Shown here: positions 1 to 9,016 of the stretch, in pieces
Position numbering within the stretch: the first letter of the stretch is position 1
Layout of the letters: each line of letters opens with the position of its first letter
Origin: Cohnella endophytica
GTDB lineage: Bacteria; Bacillota; Bacilli; Paenibacillales; Paenibacillaceae
DNA length: 64,000 bases
Direction of reading: 5' to 3'
Assembly: GCF_003628305.1 (NCBI RefSeq)
Contig: NZ_RBZM01000001.1
Span: 124,001 to 188,000, forward strand
The notes under the pieces: generated by a model
Database searches by the model: none
Told to the model about the DNA's origin: nothing
The model's input: the letters and a program-made list of their open reading frames with translations, nothing else
Position numbers and translations under genes: made by a program

Positions 1-1643
1 GCGGGTTAAGCGCGGCTAGCGAAGGAGCGACGCAACTACATACGGGTGCGATACGGTTAGATGACGGGTTAAAGCAACTGGCGATGAATATGTCCGTACT
101 CGCGGCCGGAACGGGCCAACTAAACAGTAAGACCGGTTCGCTTGTTAACGGTGCGGATAAGCTGAGCGACGGGGCTTCGCAGCTCGGCAGCGGCGCATCG
201 GAGCTTGCCGCAGGCGCCCGCAAGCTGTCCGACGCAGGGAATAAGCTAGAGATTGGCGCTTCAACGGCGGAACGGGGAGCCGCCGCATTGAAGAAAGGCA
301 TCGAGTCCGCCAAGGACGGAGCGGATCGAATGACTTCGGGCATTCAAAGCGCGGCTACCGGAAGCAAGCAGTTGAAGGAAGGGTTAAGCGCATCGATATC
401 GGGGATCGAAGCGCTGACCGATGGAAGCGGGAAAGTCGCGAAAGGTTTGCAGCAGGCGATGGACGCAAACAAGGAACTCGCCGACAATCCGCAATTAAAA
501 GAGTTGTTAGCCGCTAGCCAAGCGGTCTCGACTAGCGCCAATGATCTGCTTGCCGCGCAGAAGAAGCTGCTTGCCGGAAGTCAAGGCCTGGACGCGGGTC
601 AACAGAACCTGATGGATGGAAGCCGGAATCTTAGCGGTGCGCACGCTCAGTTACTTCAAGGGGCAACGGAGTTGCAAGCCGGACAGAAGCAGTTATCCGA
701 CGGAATCAAGACGTATAATGCTAATTTCTCTTCGTTGGTAACCGGCAGCGATAAGCTGGCTCAAGGGGGAAAGCAAGTCAATAGCGGGGCGAAACAACTG
801 AGCGGCGGGTTGCGGCAGATGGCGGATGGAATCGCTAGCGCGTCTTCCGGTGCTGCCAAACTCGATAGCGGGGCAAAGCAATTAAGCGAGGGTGCCGTCC
901 AACTTGCGAACGGATCGGGCGAGTTGGACGATAAGCTGGGCGAGGCGGCCAGTTCAACGTCGAAGTTGCAAGCGAACGACGAGATGATCAAGATGCTCGC
1001 CCAACCGGTCGCGATCAAGACGATCGACGAGCGCAAAGTAACGATATACGGATTCGGAATCGCGCCGTACTTCATCTCGATGGCTTTATTCGCGGGCGCT
1101 CTCGTTTTTACGACGATCGTGTCCGCTCGGCAATCGTTGGTCGAAGGGGCTGGAGGATTCCCGTTATTCTTCACGAAGATGCTGACGTTCGGGCTTCTCA
1201 GCCTGGCGCAGTCTCTTATCGTCGTTATTATTCTCGTCTACGCGTTAGGCGTGAAGGTGCAGAGCGTTCCCTTGTTCTTCATATACACGGCGATCGTAGG
1301 CTTAACTTTCATGTTCGTCGTTCAAGCCATCGTGACGTGGCTCGATCTTCCCGGAAGATTCGTGGTGTTGCTGCTCATGATTTTCCAATTGACCTCCAGC
1401 GCGGGAACGTTCCCGCTGGAATTGCTGCCGGGTTGGGCGAAAGCTATGAATCCGTTATTCCCGATGACGTACAGCATTCGCGGATTCCGCGACGTCATCT
1501 CAAGCGGGGATTTCGGTCATATGTGGCTCCAAGCGGCGCGACTGGGAGCGTATTTGATCGTGTTCCTGCTACTGACGCTCGTTTATTTCCTGAGCAAAGG
1601 GAAGAAGACCGACGAGGAGCAGCTCATGCCGGTTAAAGTATAG
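1..1643 (+). CDS. YhgE/Pip domain membrane protein, 5' end outside window
   Basis: The reading frame is open from base 3 with no stop, so the gene begins upstream. The ATG at 84 is internal. The first ~300 residues are a regular glycine-rich repeat of about seven residues (patterns such as LxxGAxxL and KLSDGAxQL), predicting a long extracytoplasmic helical stalk. The C-terminal ~200 residues hold about five membrane segments of ABC-2 type. This is the layout of YhgE/Pip ('phage infection protein') and related ESX-type accessory proteins. Family members span the membrane with a large outer domain; their substrate is generally unknown. Confident in family, not in function. Confidence 0.85.
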   Translation, partial: GLSAASEGATQLHTGAIRLDDGLKQLAMNMSVLAAGTGQLNSKTGSLVNGADKLSDGASQLGSGASELAAGARKLSDAGNKLEIGASTAERGAAALKKGIESAKDGADRMTSGIQSAATGSKQLKEGLSASISGIEALTDGSGKVAKGLQQAMDANKELADNPQLKELLAASQAVSTSANDLLAAQKKLLAGSQGLDAGQQNLMDGSRNLSGAHAQLLQGATELQAGQKQLSDGIKTYNANFSSLVTGSDKLAQGGKQVNSGAKQLSGGLRQMADGIASASSGAAKLDSGAKQLSEGAVQLANGSGELDDKLGEAASSTSKLQANDEMIKMLAQPVAIKTIDERKVTIYGFGIAPYFISMALFAGALVFTTIVSARQSLVEGAGGFPLFFTKMLTFGLLSLAQSLIVVIILVYALGVKVQSVPLFFIYTAIVGLTFMFVVQAIVTWLDLPGRFVVLLLMIFQLTSSAGTFPLELLPGWAKAMNPLFPMTYSIRGFRDVISSGDFGHMWLQAARLGAYLIVFLLLTLVYFLSKGKKTDEEQLMPVKV

Positions 1644-1757
1644 ACTGGATCGGATGCGTTAGGATTGAGCGTCGGTACATGGTAAAATAGGGAGGAGAAC
1701 GCAGCTGCGGTGACCATGGACGGTGCCGGGCGGCACGATGACGGGAGTGAAGGAACG

Positions 1758-2165
1758 ATGAATGAGAAACTCTTCACGTTGGAAGAGGCCAACGAGTTAT
1801 TGCCGCAATTAATCGAAGAATTGCAAGCGCTGCAGAAGCTTGCCGCCGATATCGAGCTGCAATATCGAGAATTGCAGCAAGTCAAATCGATCCATCGCCA
1901 ATCTCCCGACAGTGCGGTTAGCGGGGAGGACCCGTACTTCGAGAGGGAGAGCCGAATCGAATTCATGCGAATGGAAGCGGGAATGCTCATGGACAATTTT
2001 GCGCGTAAAGGCGTGCAGTTGAAGATGATCAGTCCAGGCCTACTCGATTTCCCCGCGATATTGGATGGACAAGCCGTCCTTATGTGCTGGAAGGAAGGCG
2101 AGGAACGCGTCATGCATTATCATGGCTTGCATGAAGGGTTCATGGGCCGCAAACCGCTTCCGTAA
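1758..2165 (+). CDS. DUF2203 family protein
   Basis: This 135-residue soluble protein has an N-terminal motif FTLEEANELLPQL, a helical/coiled-coil middle (about residues 12-45), and a C-terminal part with PGLLDFPAILDGQ and a tryptophan/histidine-rich tail (CWKEGEERVMHYHG). This is the DUF2203 pattern. The frame is open back to 1710, but ATG 1758 gives the family-typical start (MNEKLFTL) with a purine-rich GGAGTGAAGGA just upstream. Function is unknown for the family. It follows the YhgE gene by 114 bases and is closed by a terminator hairpin at 2198. Confidence 0.8.
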   Translation: MNEKLFTLEEANELLPQLIEELQALQKLAADIELQYRELQQVKSIHRQSPDSAVSGEDPYFERESRIEFMRMEAGMLMDNFARKGVQLKMISPGLLDFPAILDGQAVLMCWKEGEERVMHYHGLHEGFMGRKPLP

Positions 2166-2197
2166 TTAACGCTATTGTAATAACCTCTTACCGTTTA

Positions 2198-2242
2198 GAA
2201 GCTGCTCGAAGGGTCTTAAAAGACCTTCGGGCAGCTTCTTTC
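2198..2242 (+). terminator. Rho-independent terminator after DUF2203 gene
   Basis: A hairpin with arms GAAGCTGC...AAGG and CCTT...GCAGCTTC, around a short AT-rich loop, is followed by T-rich sequence. It separates the DUF2203 gene from the acyltransferase gene. Confidence 0.75.
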
Positions 2243-2431
2243 GCGCGTTTCAGATGTTTCCAATAATTAACGAAACAAAAATATCGTTTTTATCGAAAAA
2301 GACAACAACTTTATCTCGTCCTAATCCGTCTACCCTATGACTAGCCAATAGCACTATTCATACAGAGGGAATGAAGAGCATGAACGACATCGAGAGATCA
2401 TATTCTTACAGGGACGAAGGAGGTCATTCCG

Positions 2432-4429
2432 ATGCCTGAACAGCCTCGCCGTAGCGGTCGTTACATGCCTGGCCTGGACGGGTTGAGGGCGATTTCCGTC
2501 ATCGCCGTGATCGCCTACCATCTTGGATTCGGATGGGCGACCGGCGGTTTACTCGGAGTTGGCGTCTTCTTCGTTCTGTCCGGTTATCTCATTACGGATC
2601 AATTGGTCGACGAATGGCGGTCGAACCGCTCCATCGACCTAAAACGTTTCTGGGCGAGAAGAGCCCGCAGGCTGCTGCCGGCGATGTTCGCGATGCTCGT
2701 TCTCGTCGCATTCTGGCTCTTGCTAGTCGACCCCGATCGATTAGTCTCCCTGCGAGGAGACTTTATGTCGGTATTGCTGTACTTTAACAACTGGTGGCTT
2801 ATCTTCCACCAGGTTTCTTACTTCGAAAGCTTCGGACCTCCGTCTCCGATCGGCCACCTGTGGTCGCTTGCCGTGGAAGAACAATTTTATATCGTTTGGC
2901 CGTTCTTGCTGTTAGTCGGTCTCCGACTAGCTCCGCGACGGGGCAAGCTGATCCTCTTTACTCTTATCGTCGCGGCGGCGTCGGCGGCCGCGATGGCGCT
3001 GCTCTACGTTCCCGGCACCGATCCGAGTCGCGTCTATTACGGCACGGACACCCGGGTGTTCGCTCCATTGATCGGAGCCGCGCTCGCCATCGCATGGCCG
3101 AGCCGAAGCTTGAAAAGCCAAGCGAATCCTCGATTCGGAAGATTGCTGGACGTTCTGGCGACTCTTAGCTTGGTCGGTATCTTCTTAATGATCGCGAGAA
3201 CGGCAGAATATGGCGATTTCCTCTATTATGGGGGCTTCGTACTCTTATCCGTTCTATCCGCGATCCTCATTGCGGCGCTGGCGAATCCGGACAGCCGCTT
3301 GGCCAGATTGCTCGGTACGCAACCGCTAAGATGGATCGGCGTTCGTTCCTACAGTTTATATATTTGGCATTTTCCCGTTATCGCACTCACGAATCCGGCA
3401 GTGAACACGAATGGCTTCGATGCGACGAGGGCGCTAATGCAAGTAACCGCTACGGTTCTCCTTGCCGCTCTGTCGTGGCGATTCGTGGAGCAACCGATTC
3501 GTCACGGCGCGCTTGGGCGCACTTGGAAACGGCTTCGGTTGCGACCTCAGCTTCGAATTCGTCCAATCGCGCTCGTTACGTTCGTATTAATCGTGTTATT
3601 GTACGTCTCAGCGAACAGCAGGTTGAACGAGCCGGTGTCCGCGGATTCGACGCTTGATTCTACGCCCCAAACGGACTTGAATTCGCACGAGGTGGTCGAT
3701 CAACCCGGAAAGATCGGCGATATTCCGATCGCTTCCGATAACAAACCGCAACAGCCTGTGAAGGACTCGGATCCGGAGCCGAATTCAAGCTCATCACCGA
3801 GCCCTAAACCGAGCCCTAAACCGAGCCCTAAGCCAAGTCCGAAACCGAAACCGGACTCCGGTCAAGTCACATCGCCGCCATCGGGCGGCATTATCACCAA
3901 GGATGAAGAAAAGCCGAGTAAGCCGCATCAACCTGATCTCATACCGGGGGAAGAGGGGATCGGGAAAGGCATCACGGTCATCGGCGACTCGGTAATTCTG
4001 GACGCCGAACCTTATTTGCATAAGCTTTTGCCGGGAATCGTCGTCGACGGCAAAATCGGCAGACAAATGACTAAAGCCCAAGAAACGATCGACCTCTTGA
4101 AAGAAAACGGGGAGCTCGGGGATCGTATCGTGATCGAACTAGGGACGAACGGTTCCTTTAATAGCAAACAATTGCGTAAGCTGCTGGATTCCTTAAGCGG
4201 CGCGAAGCAGGTGCTGCTCGTGAATACGCGAGTTCCGACGAACTGGCAGGACACCGTTAATTCCGCACTCGACAAAGTATCGGCCGACTATCCGAACGCG
4301 ACGGTCGTGGATTGGTATTCGGCAAGCAAGGGCAAGGATTCGTTCTTCGAAAAAGACGGCACGCACCTGAAACGGGAAGGCGCGCAATTCTATGCCAAGA
4401 TGCTTGCGGATGCATTAAAACCCTATTGA
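2432..4429 (+). CDS. OatA-like peptidoglycan/polysaccharide O-acetyltransferase
   Basis: 665 residues. The N-terminal ~380 residues form an acyltransferase-3 domain with about ten membrane helices, starting with the family signature (GLDGLRAISVIAVIAYHL, then GVGVFFVLSGYLIT). A Ser/Pro/Lys-rich linker (about 440-490) contains four tandem SPKP units (bases 3800-3847). The C-terminal domain (about 510-665) is an extracellular SGNH esterase fold with GDSV (nucleophile Ser), ELGTNG (Asn) and DGTHL (Asp/His). This architecture matches OatA-type enzymes, which move acetyl groups across the membrane onto cell-wall muramic acid or a surface glycan. The start is set by GAAGGAGGT at 2416-2424. Target glycan is inferred, not shown. 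Confidence 0.88.
   Translation: MPEQPRRSGRYMPGLDGLRAISVIAVIAYHLGFGWATGGLLGVGVFFVLSGYLITDQLVDEWRSNRSIDLKRFWARRARRLLPAMFAMLVLVAFWLLLVDPDRLVSLRGDFMSVLLYFNNWWLIFHQVSYFESFGPPSPIGHLWSLAVEEQFYIVWPFLLLVGLRLAPRRGKLILFTLIVAAASAAAMALLYVPGTDPSRVYYGTDTRVFAPLIGAALAIAWPSRSLKSQANPRFGRLLDVLATLSLVGIFLMIARTAEYGDFLYYGGFVLLSVLSAILIAALANPDSRLARLLGTQPLRWIGVRSYSLYIWHFPVIALTNPAVNTNGFDATRALMQVTATVLLAALSWRFVEQPIRHGALGRTWKRLRLRPQLRIRPIALVTFVLIVLLYVSANSRLNEPVSADSTLDSTPQTDLNSHEVVDQPGKIGDIPIASDNKPQQPVKDSDPEPNSSSSPSPKPSPKPSPKPSPKPKPDSGQVTSPPSGGIITKDEEKPSKPHQPDLIPGEEGIGKGITVIGDSVILDAEPYLHKLLPGIVVDGKIGRQMTKAQETIDLLKENGELGDRIVIELGTNGSFNSKQLRKLLDSLSGAKQVLLVNTRVPTNWQDTVNSALDKVSADYPNATVVDWYSASKGKDSFFEKDGTHLKREGAQFYAKMLADALKPY
3800..3847 (+). 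repeat. Tandem 12-bp repeat coding SPKP
   Basis: Four 12-base units (agccctaaaccg and variants) encode Ser-Pro-Lys-Pro in the linker of the acyltransferase. The first two units are identical; the later two carry silent changes. It probably works as an extended cell-wall-spanning spacer and may vary in copy number. Confidence 0.8.
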
Positions 4430-4455
4430 CAATAAACAAGCGCTCGTGCAATAAT
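4426..4455 (+). promoter_or_regulatory. Candidate sigma-A promoter for riboswitch transcript
   Basis: TTGACA at 4426-4431 lies 18 bases before AATAAT at 4450-4455. The -35 box overlaps the stop codon of the acyltransferase gene. Transcription would begin shortly before the purine aptamer. Confidence 0.55.
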
Positions 4456-4486
4456 CGTCCTGTTGCTTATAGAACGACTACAATTC

Positions 4487-4553
4487 ATTCGTATAACCTC
4501 ACGAATTCAGGGTGAGGGTTTCTACGGGAAGCCTTAACTTCCTAACTACGAAT
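4487..4553 (+). ncRNA. Purine riboswitch aptamer, C74 (guanine/hypoxanthine) type
   Basis: All parts of the purine aptamer can be placed. P1 is ATTCGTA (4487-4493) with TACGAAT (4547-4553). J1/2 is TAA (4494-4496). P2 is CCTCAC (4497-4502) with GTGAGG (4512-4517). J2/3 is TTTCTAC (4519-4525), with the U47 and U51 equivalents at 4519 and 4523. P3 is GGGAAG (4526-4531) with CTTCCT (4538-4543). J3/1 is AAC (4544-4546). L2 ends in GG and L3 begins with CC, allowing the known loop-loop contact. The residue just before the P1 3' strand is C (4546), the position that decides ligand: C for guanine/hypoxanthine, U for adenine. L2 itself (nine bases) is not the usual GATATGG. Confidence 0.85.
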
Positions 4554-4606
4554 ATCGGGATCGGATTTTTCGATTCCGTATTCCAAGTTAGGAAGTTTTT
4601 TGTTTT
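4536..4606 (+). terminator. Riboswitch expression platform: terminator overlapping the aptamer
   Basis: AACTTCCTAACT (4536-4547) pairs perfectly with AGTTAGGAAGTT (4586-4597), followed by TTTTGTTTT. The region between folds further (GAATA at 4550-4554 with TATTC, and CGG/GATCG with CGATT/CCG). The 5' arm uses the P3 3' strand, all of J3/1 and the first base of the P1 3' strand, so aptamer and terminator exclude each other. Ligand binding should therefore block termination (an ON switch, as in pbuE). Confidence 0.8.
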
Positions 4607-4640
4607 ATCGGTTAATAGCACAAGGGAGGACATCTTAGAG

Positions 4641-5612
4641 ATGAAATATTTATTATCGGTATTATTAGGCGCAATTTGTTACGGGATTCTGTCGACGATC
4701 GTTGTCAAAGCTTACGGGGAAGGCTACCAGTTGGGAGAAGTCGTTGGGAGCCAGTTATTGACAGGCTGCATACTGGCGTGGGGATTAGTGCTCTTCACCA
4801 AGCTTCGCCAAAAAAGAAAACAACGGAACGAGCAGTCTTCCGGAGGTTCGGCATCGTCCGAACAGCAGACGCCGAGTCCGAGACTGACTTGGAAACAACG
4901 TTTGATCTTAATGGCGGCTGGAACGCCTACCGCTATAACGGGATTGCTTTATTATCAGTCCTTGCGATATATTCCGAATTCGCTGGCCATTCTACTGCTC
5001 TTCCAATTCACATGGATCGGCGTACTTATGCATGCGATCGGCCAGAAGAAACGGCCTGACGGGATCATGTTCGTGACGCTTGCGGTTTTGTTCGGCGGAA
5101 CGTTTCTGGCTGCCGGAATTATGGAAGAAGGCTTGTCCAGATTTAACTGGATCGGCGTGATTTTCGGACTGCTGTCCGCGGTAAGCTACTCCTTGTTTAT
5201 TCTCTTTAGCGGCAAAGCCGTTCCGGGCGTGCATCCGGCAAACCGCAGCAGCTGGATGATCACCGGCGGTATGTTGTTCGTGTTTATTTTGTTCCCGCCG
5301 ACTTTCCTAATCAACGGATTGATCTGGGGCGATCTGATGATGTTCGGCGCATTGCTCGGGTTATTCGGCGCCTTCTTGCCGCCCGTATTGTTCGCGGTCG
5401 GAGTACCGCATATCGGCGAAGGCATGACCGGAGTTCTCGGCGCATCCGAATTGCCCGTGGCGGTCATGCTATCTTCCGTCGTTCTGCATGAGCATGTAAG
5501 CTTCATGCAATGGGCCGGGGTCGTTCTGGTCATCCTAGGCGTAGCCTTGCCGGAGCTGATCAAGCGGATCAACCGTCCAACCAGGGATTATCTTCAATCA
5601 AGCAGCGCCTAG
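4641..5612 (+). CDS. EamA/DMT-family transporter under purine riboswitch
   Basis: 323 residues with about ten membrane helices in two EamA halves, separated early by a charged cytoplasmic loop (about residues 58-90, KLRQKRKQRNEQ and SASSEQQ). DMT carriers of this group usually export metabolites. The frame is open upstream to 4512, but that stretch is the riboswitch. ATG 4641 has AAGGGAGGA at 4622-4630 and starts MKYLLSVLLG, a normal first helix. Because the upstream element is a purine riboswitch wired as an ON switch, a role in purine-base (guanine/hypoxanthine) export is a reasonable inference. Sequence alone does not show the substrate. Confidence 0.85.
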   Translation: MKYLLSVLLGAICYGILSTIVVKAYGEGYQLGEVVGSQLLTGCILAWGLVLFTKLRQKRKQRNEQSSGGSASSEQQTPSPRLTWKQRLILMAAGTPTAITGLLYYQSLRYIPNSLAILLLFQFTWIGVLMHAIGQKKRPDGIMFVTLAVLFGGTFLAAGIMEEGLSRFNWIGVIFGLLSAVSYSLFILFSGKAVPGVHPANRSSWMITGGMLFVFILFPPTFLINGLIWGDLMMFGALLGLFGAFLPPVLFAVGVPHIGEGMTGVLGASELPVAVMLSSVVLHEHVSFMQWAGVVLVILGVALPELIKRINRPTRDYLQSSSA

Positions 5613-5666
5613 AACTGTTCGCCTATTTTCGCTATACTAGCAAGTATATGGACTTGCTATAGGAGG

Positions 5667-6422
5667 ATGGGCGACATAGAAGCGACGAAGACGAACGAAA
5701 TGGTCTATTACCCGCCGCAAGACGAATATTTCACATTCGCCGACGAAGAAGAATACGCGGACAAAGGCCGGGGCTGGGGGCTGTTCGGCAAAGCGCCGAA
5801 AAAACAGTTCTGGTACAAGGGTGCCGCGTCTCAGCGGTTGGTAACGATTAAGGGCTACCTGGAATACAACGTGTTGAACATTCTGGTCATCGAGTTCGAG
5901 GATGGAAACTTGACGTGCATTCATCCGTCCTATTTAAAAGAAATGCAGAGCGGCAGCTTCGGCAAGGAACTTCCGGCAGGGGATACGGATACTGCGGAAG
6001 CGGAGCCGTCCGGGTTGCCGATCGATGAAGCTGCGACAGGTTCGGCCGATCAAGAGCCTACGGCGAAGCCTGCCAAGAAGCCGAAGGAGCCTAAGGCGCC
6101 TAAAGAACCCAAGGCGAAAAAAGAAAAGCTGGAGCTGCCGGTCGACAAGGTCAAATTCTCGGCGAAGATCAAGGAGTTCGCAACGAAAGCGAATCCGTTC
6201 TCGGATACCGACGACGAAGTGATTTTGCTGGAGGAAGTGGTCGTACTCGGGGAAGCGCCGTTGACGTTAGGCGACGCTTGGTGCGGTTACAGCAACACGC
6301 TTAAGGGACTCGGACTCGAAGTCGGCGACGCGTTGGAGTTCGACGGTAAAGTCGTAGACAAGAAGTTCAACAAAGAGATTATTTACAAGGTGAACAATCC
6401 GTCCAAGATCGTTAAACAATAA
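5667..6422 (+). CDS. Unrecognised two-domain protein with Ala/Lys/Pro linker
   Basis: 251 residues, no signal peptide or membrane segment. An N-terminal domain (about 1-105) is rich in aromatic residues (MVYYPPQDEYFTF, WGLFGKAP, QFWYKG, YLEYNVLNILVIEFEDG). A highly charged linker (about 110-160) has repeats such as KPKEPKAPKEPKAK. The C-terminal domain (about 165-251) is beta-rich (EVILLEEVVVLGEAPLTL, then VGDALEFDGKVVDKKF). I do not recognise a family. AGGAGG at 5661-5666 touches the ATG at 5667, which is too close for an ideal start; ATG 5700 (MVYYPP) is an alternative without a clear RBS. It ends at a bidirectional terminator shared with gdhA. Confidence 0.65.
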   Translation: MGDIEATKTNEMVYYPPQDEYFTFADEEEYADKGRGWGLFGKAPKKQFWYKGAASQRLVTIKGYLEYNVLNILVIEFEDGNLTCIHPSYLKEMQSGSFGKELPAGDTDTAEAEPSGLPIDEAATGSADQEPTAKPAKKPKEPKAPKEPKAKKEKLELPVDKVKFSAKIKEFATKANPFSDTDDEVILLEEVVVLGEAPLTLGDAWCGYSNTLKGLGLEVGDALEFDGKVVDKKFNKEIIYKVNNPSKIVKQ

Positions 6423-6450
6423 GCGGACGTTAAAGTTCGAACTAACAAAA

Positions 6451-6494
6451 AATCCGGATTAGTTGCTCAAGAGCAACTAATCCGGATTTTTTCG
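6451..6494. terminator. Bidirectional terminator between the 5667 gene and gdhA
   Basis: An 18-base perfect stem, AATCCGGATTAGTTGCTC with its complement at 6471-6488 and an AA loop, is flanked by T's on the right and A's on the left. It can serve both converging genes. Confidence 0.9.
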
Positions 6495-6589
6495 TTCGCA
6501 TGGGGAAAAAAATTGCTTAATCGCAGTTACTCGTAAGCGACAACCCTATCCATCCGCGGAAGGACAGGTTTGTCGGTCGAATTAACTTA

Positions 6590-7966
<1,377 letters not shown>

Positions 7967-8061
7967 TTACTAACACTCCTTATTAATGGTTTGCATTTGC
8001 CGTATGAAAGCATGTATTAATCTACTTTTTGATTGTAGAATATAAACGAAAAATGCGCAAT

Positions 8062-8075
8062 TATGAATATTCATA
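8062..8075. promoter_or_regulatory. 14-bp palindrome between gdhA and merR-type gene
   Basis: TATGAATATTCATA is a perfect palindrome in the 194-base divergent intergenic region. It may be an operator for gdhA; the binding protein is unknown. Confidence 0.35.
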
Positions 8076-8109
8076 CACGCCTAAATCGGTTAAAAAACAT
8101 CGCTTGACA

Positions 8110-8140
8110 TTGACGTTGCGTAAAGGTGTACGATCATAAT
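8110..8140 (+). promoter_or_regulatory. MerR-type promoter with 19-bp spacer
   Basis: TTGACG (8110-8115) and CATAAT (8135-8140) are separated by 19 bases, the over-long spacer typical of promoters activated by MerR proteins. An overlapping TTGACA occurs at 8104-8109. The spacer holds CGTTGCGTAAAGG, similar in style to TipA/Mta-type operators. Autoregulation of the gene at 8158 is likely. Confidence 0.55.
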
Positions 8141-8157
8141 GCAAGGGGGGATCGAAC

Positions 8158-8925
8158 ATGGAATATACGGTGCAAAAGCTCGGGCAATTAGCGGGAATCA
8201 GCACGCGAACGCTCCGCTACTACGATACGATTGGACTTCTCAAACCGGCGAGAATCAATTCATCGGGGTATCGGATTTACGGTCGGCAAGAGGTGGATAG
8301 ACTGCAGCAAATCCTCTTCTACCGCGAGCTTGGAGTCGGCTTGGAGGAAATCGGGGAGATGATCTCCTCGCCTGCTTTCCATGCCGAACGGGCGCTGCTG
8401 GACCATCGCGAAAACCTCCTCGCAAGAAGGCGACAGTTGGACGCGCTAATCGCCAATATTGATCTGACTCTTGCCGAGAAGAGAGGAGAAAACACGTTGA
8501 GCGACAAACAGAAATTCGAAGGATTTAAACAGCGATTAATCGACGATAACGAGACCAGATACGGACAAGAAGCCCGCGCGAAATACGGCGACGAGCAAGT
8601 GGATAAATCGAACCGGAAGATCAAAGGAATGACGGAACGGCAATACGCCGAAGCCGAGCAGCTCGCGACCGACATCCATGAGGCGTTGGCCAAGGCATTC
8701 GCAACCGGCGATCCGGCCGGCGATCTTGCGCAGAAGGCGGCCGACCTTCACCGCCAGTGGCTTTGCTTCTACTGGGACAGCTACAGTAAGGAGGCGCATG
8801 CCGGCGTCGCGCGGATGTACGTGGACGATCCGCGTTTCACGGCTTACTACGACAAGGACCAACCTGGCGTAGCCCGATTCCTGCGCGATGCGGTGTTGAT
8901 CTACACGGGTGCAACGAACGTCTAG
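8158..8925 (+). CDS. MerR-family regulator with TipAS ligand-binding domain
   Basis: 255 residues. The N-terminal winged helix-turn-helix is typical MerR (YTVQKLGQLAGISTRTLRYYDTIGLLKPAR, then GYRIYG). A dimerisation helix occupies about 80-115. The C-terminal part (about 120-255) is a TipAS-type domain (QRLIDDNETRYGQEARAKYGDEQV, then HRQWLCFYW). TipAL/Mta relatives bind drugs and activate multidrug or stress genes. No transporter follows directly, so the target may be its own promoter or genes elsewhere. The start ATG has AAGGGGGGA upstream. Family confident; ligand unknown. Confidence 0.9.
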   Translation: MEYTVQKLGQLAGISTRTLRYYDTIGLLKPARINSSGYRIYGRQEVDRLQQILFYRELGVGLEEIGEMISSPAFHAERALLDHRENLLARRRQLDALIANIDLTLAEKRGENTLSDKQKFEGFKQRLIDDNETRYGQEARAKYGDEQVDKSNRKIKGMTERQYAEAEQLATDIHEALAKAFATGDPAGDLAQKAADLHRQWLCFYWDSYSKEAHAGVARMYVDDPRFTAYYDKDQPGVARFLRDAVLIYTGATNV

Positions 8926-8944
8926 ATAACAAAAGGCAATATAA

Positions 8945-8991
8945 AAACGCTATATTCCTAAGCCATGATTGGCGTTTGGAATATAGCGTTT
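8945..8991. terminator. Terminator between merR-type gene and trhO
   Basis: AAACGCTATATTCC (8945-8958) pairs with GGAATATAGCGTTT (8978-8991). The A-run on the left gives a T-tract for the minus-strand trhO transcript; on the plus strand the T-run is short. Confidence 0.75.
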
Positions 8992-9016
8992 CGAGTTGCT
9001 GGGGAACAATAAGAGT

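Noticed and set aside
8062..8075. Arginine repressor box upstream of gdhA
   Set aside because: The TGAATATTCA core lacks the central spacer of a true ARG box; kept only as an unassigned palindrome.
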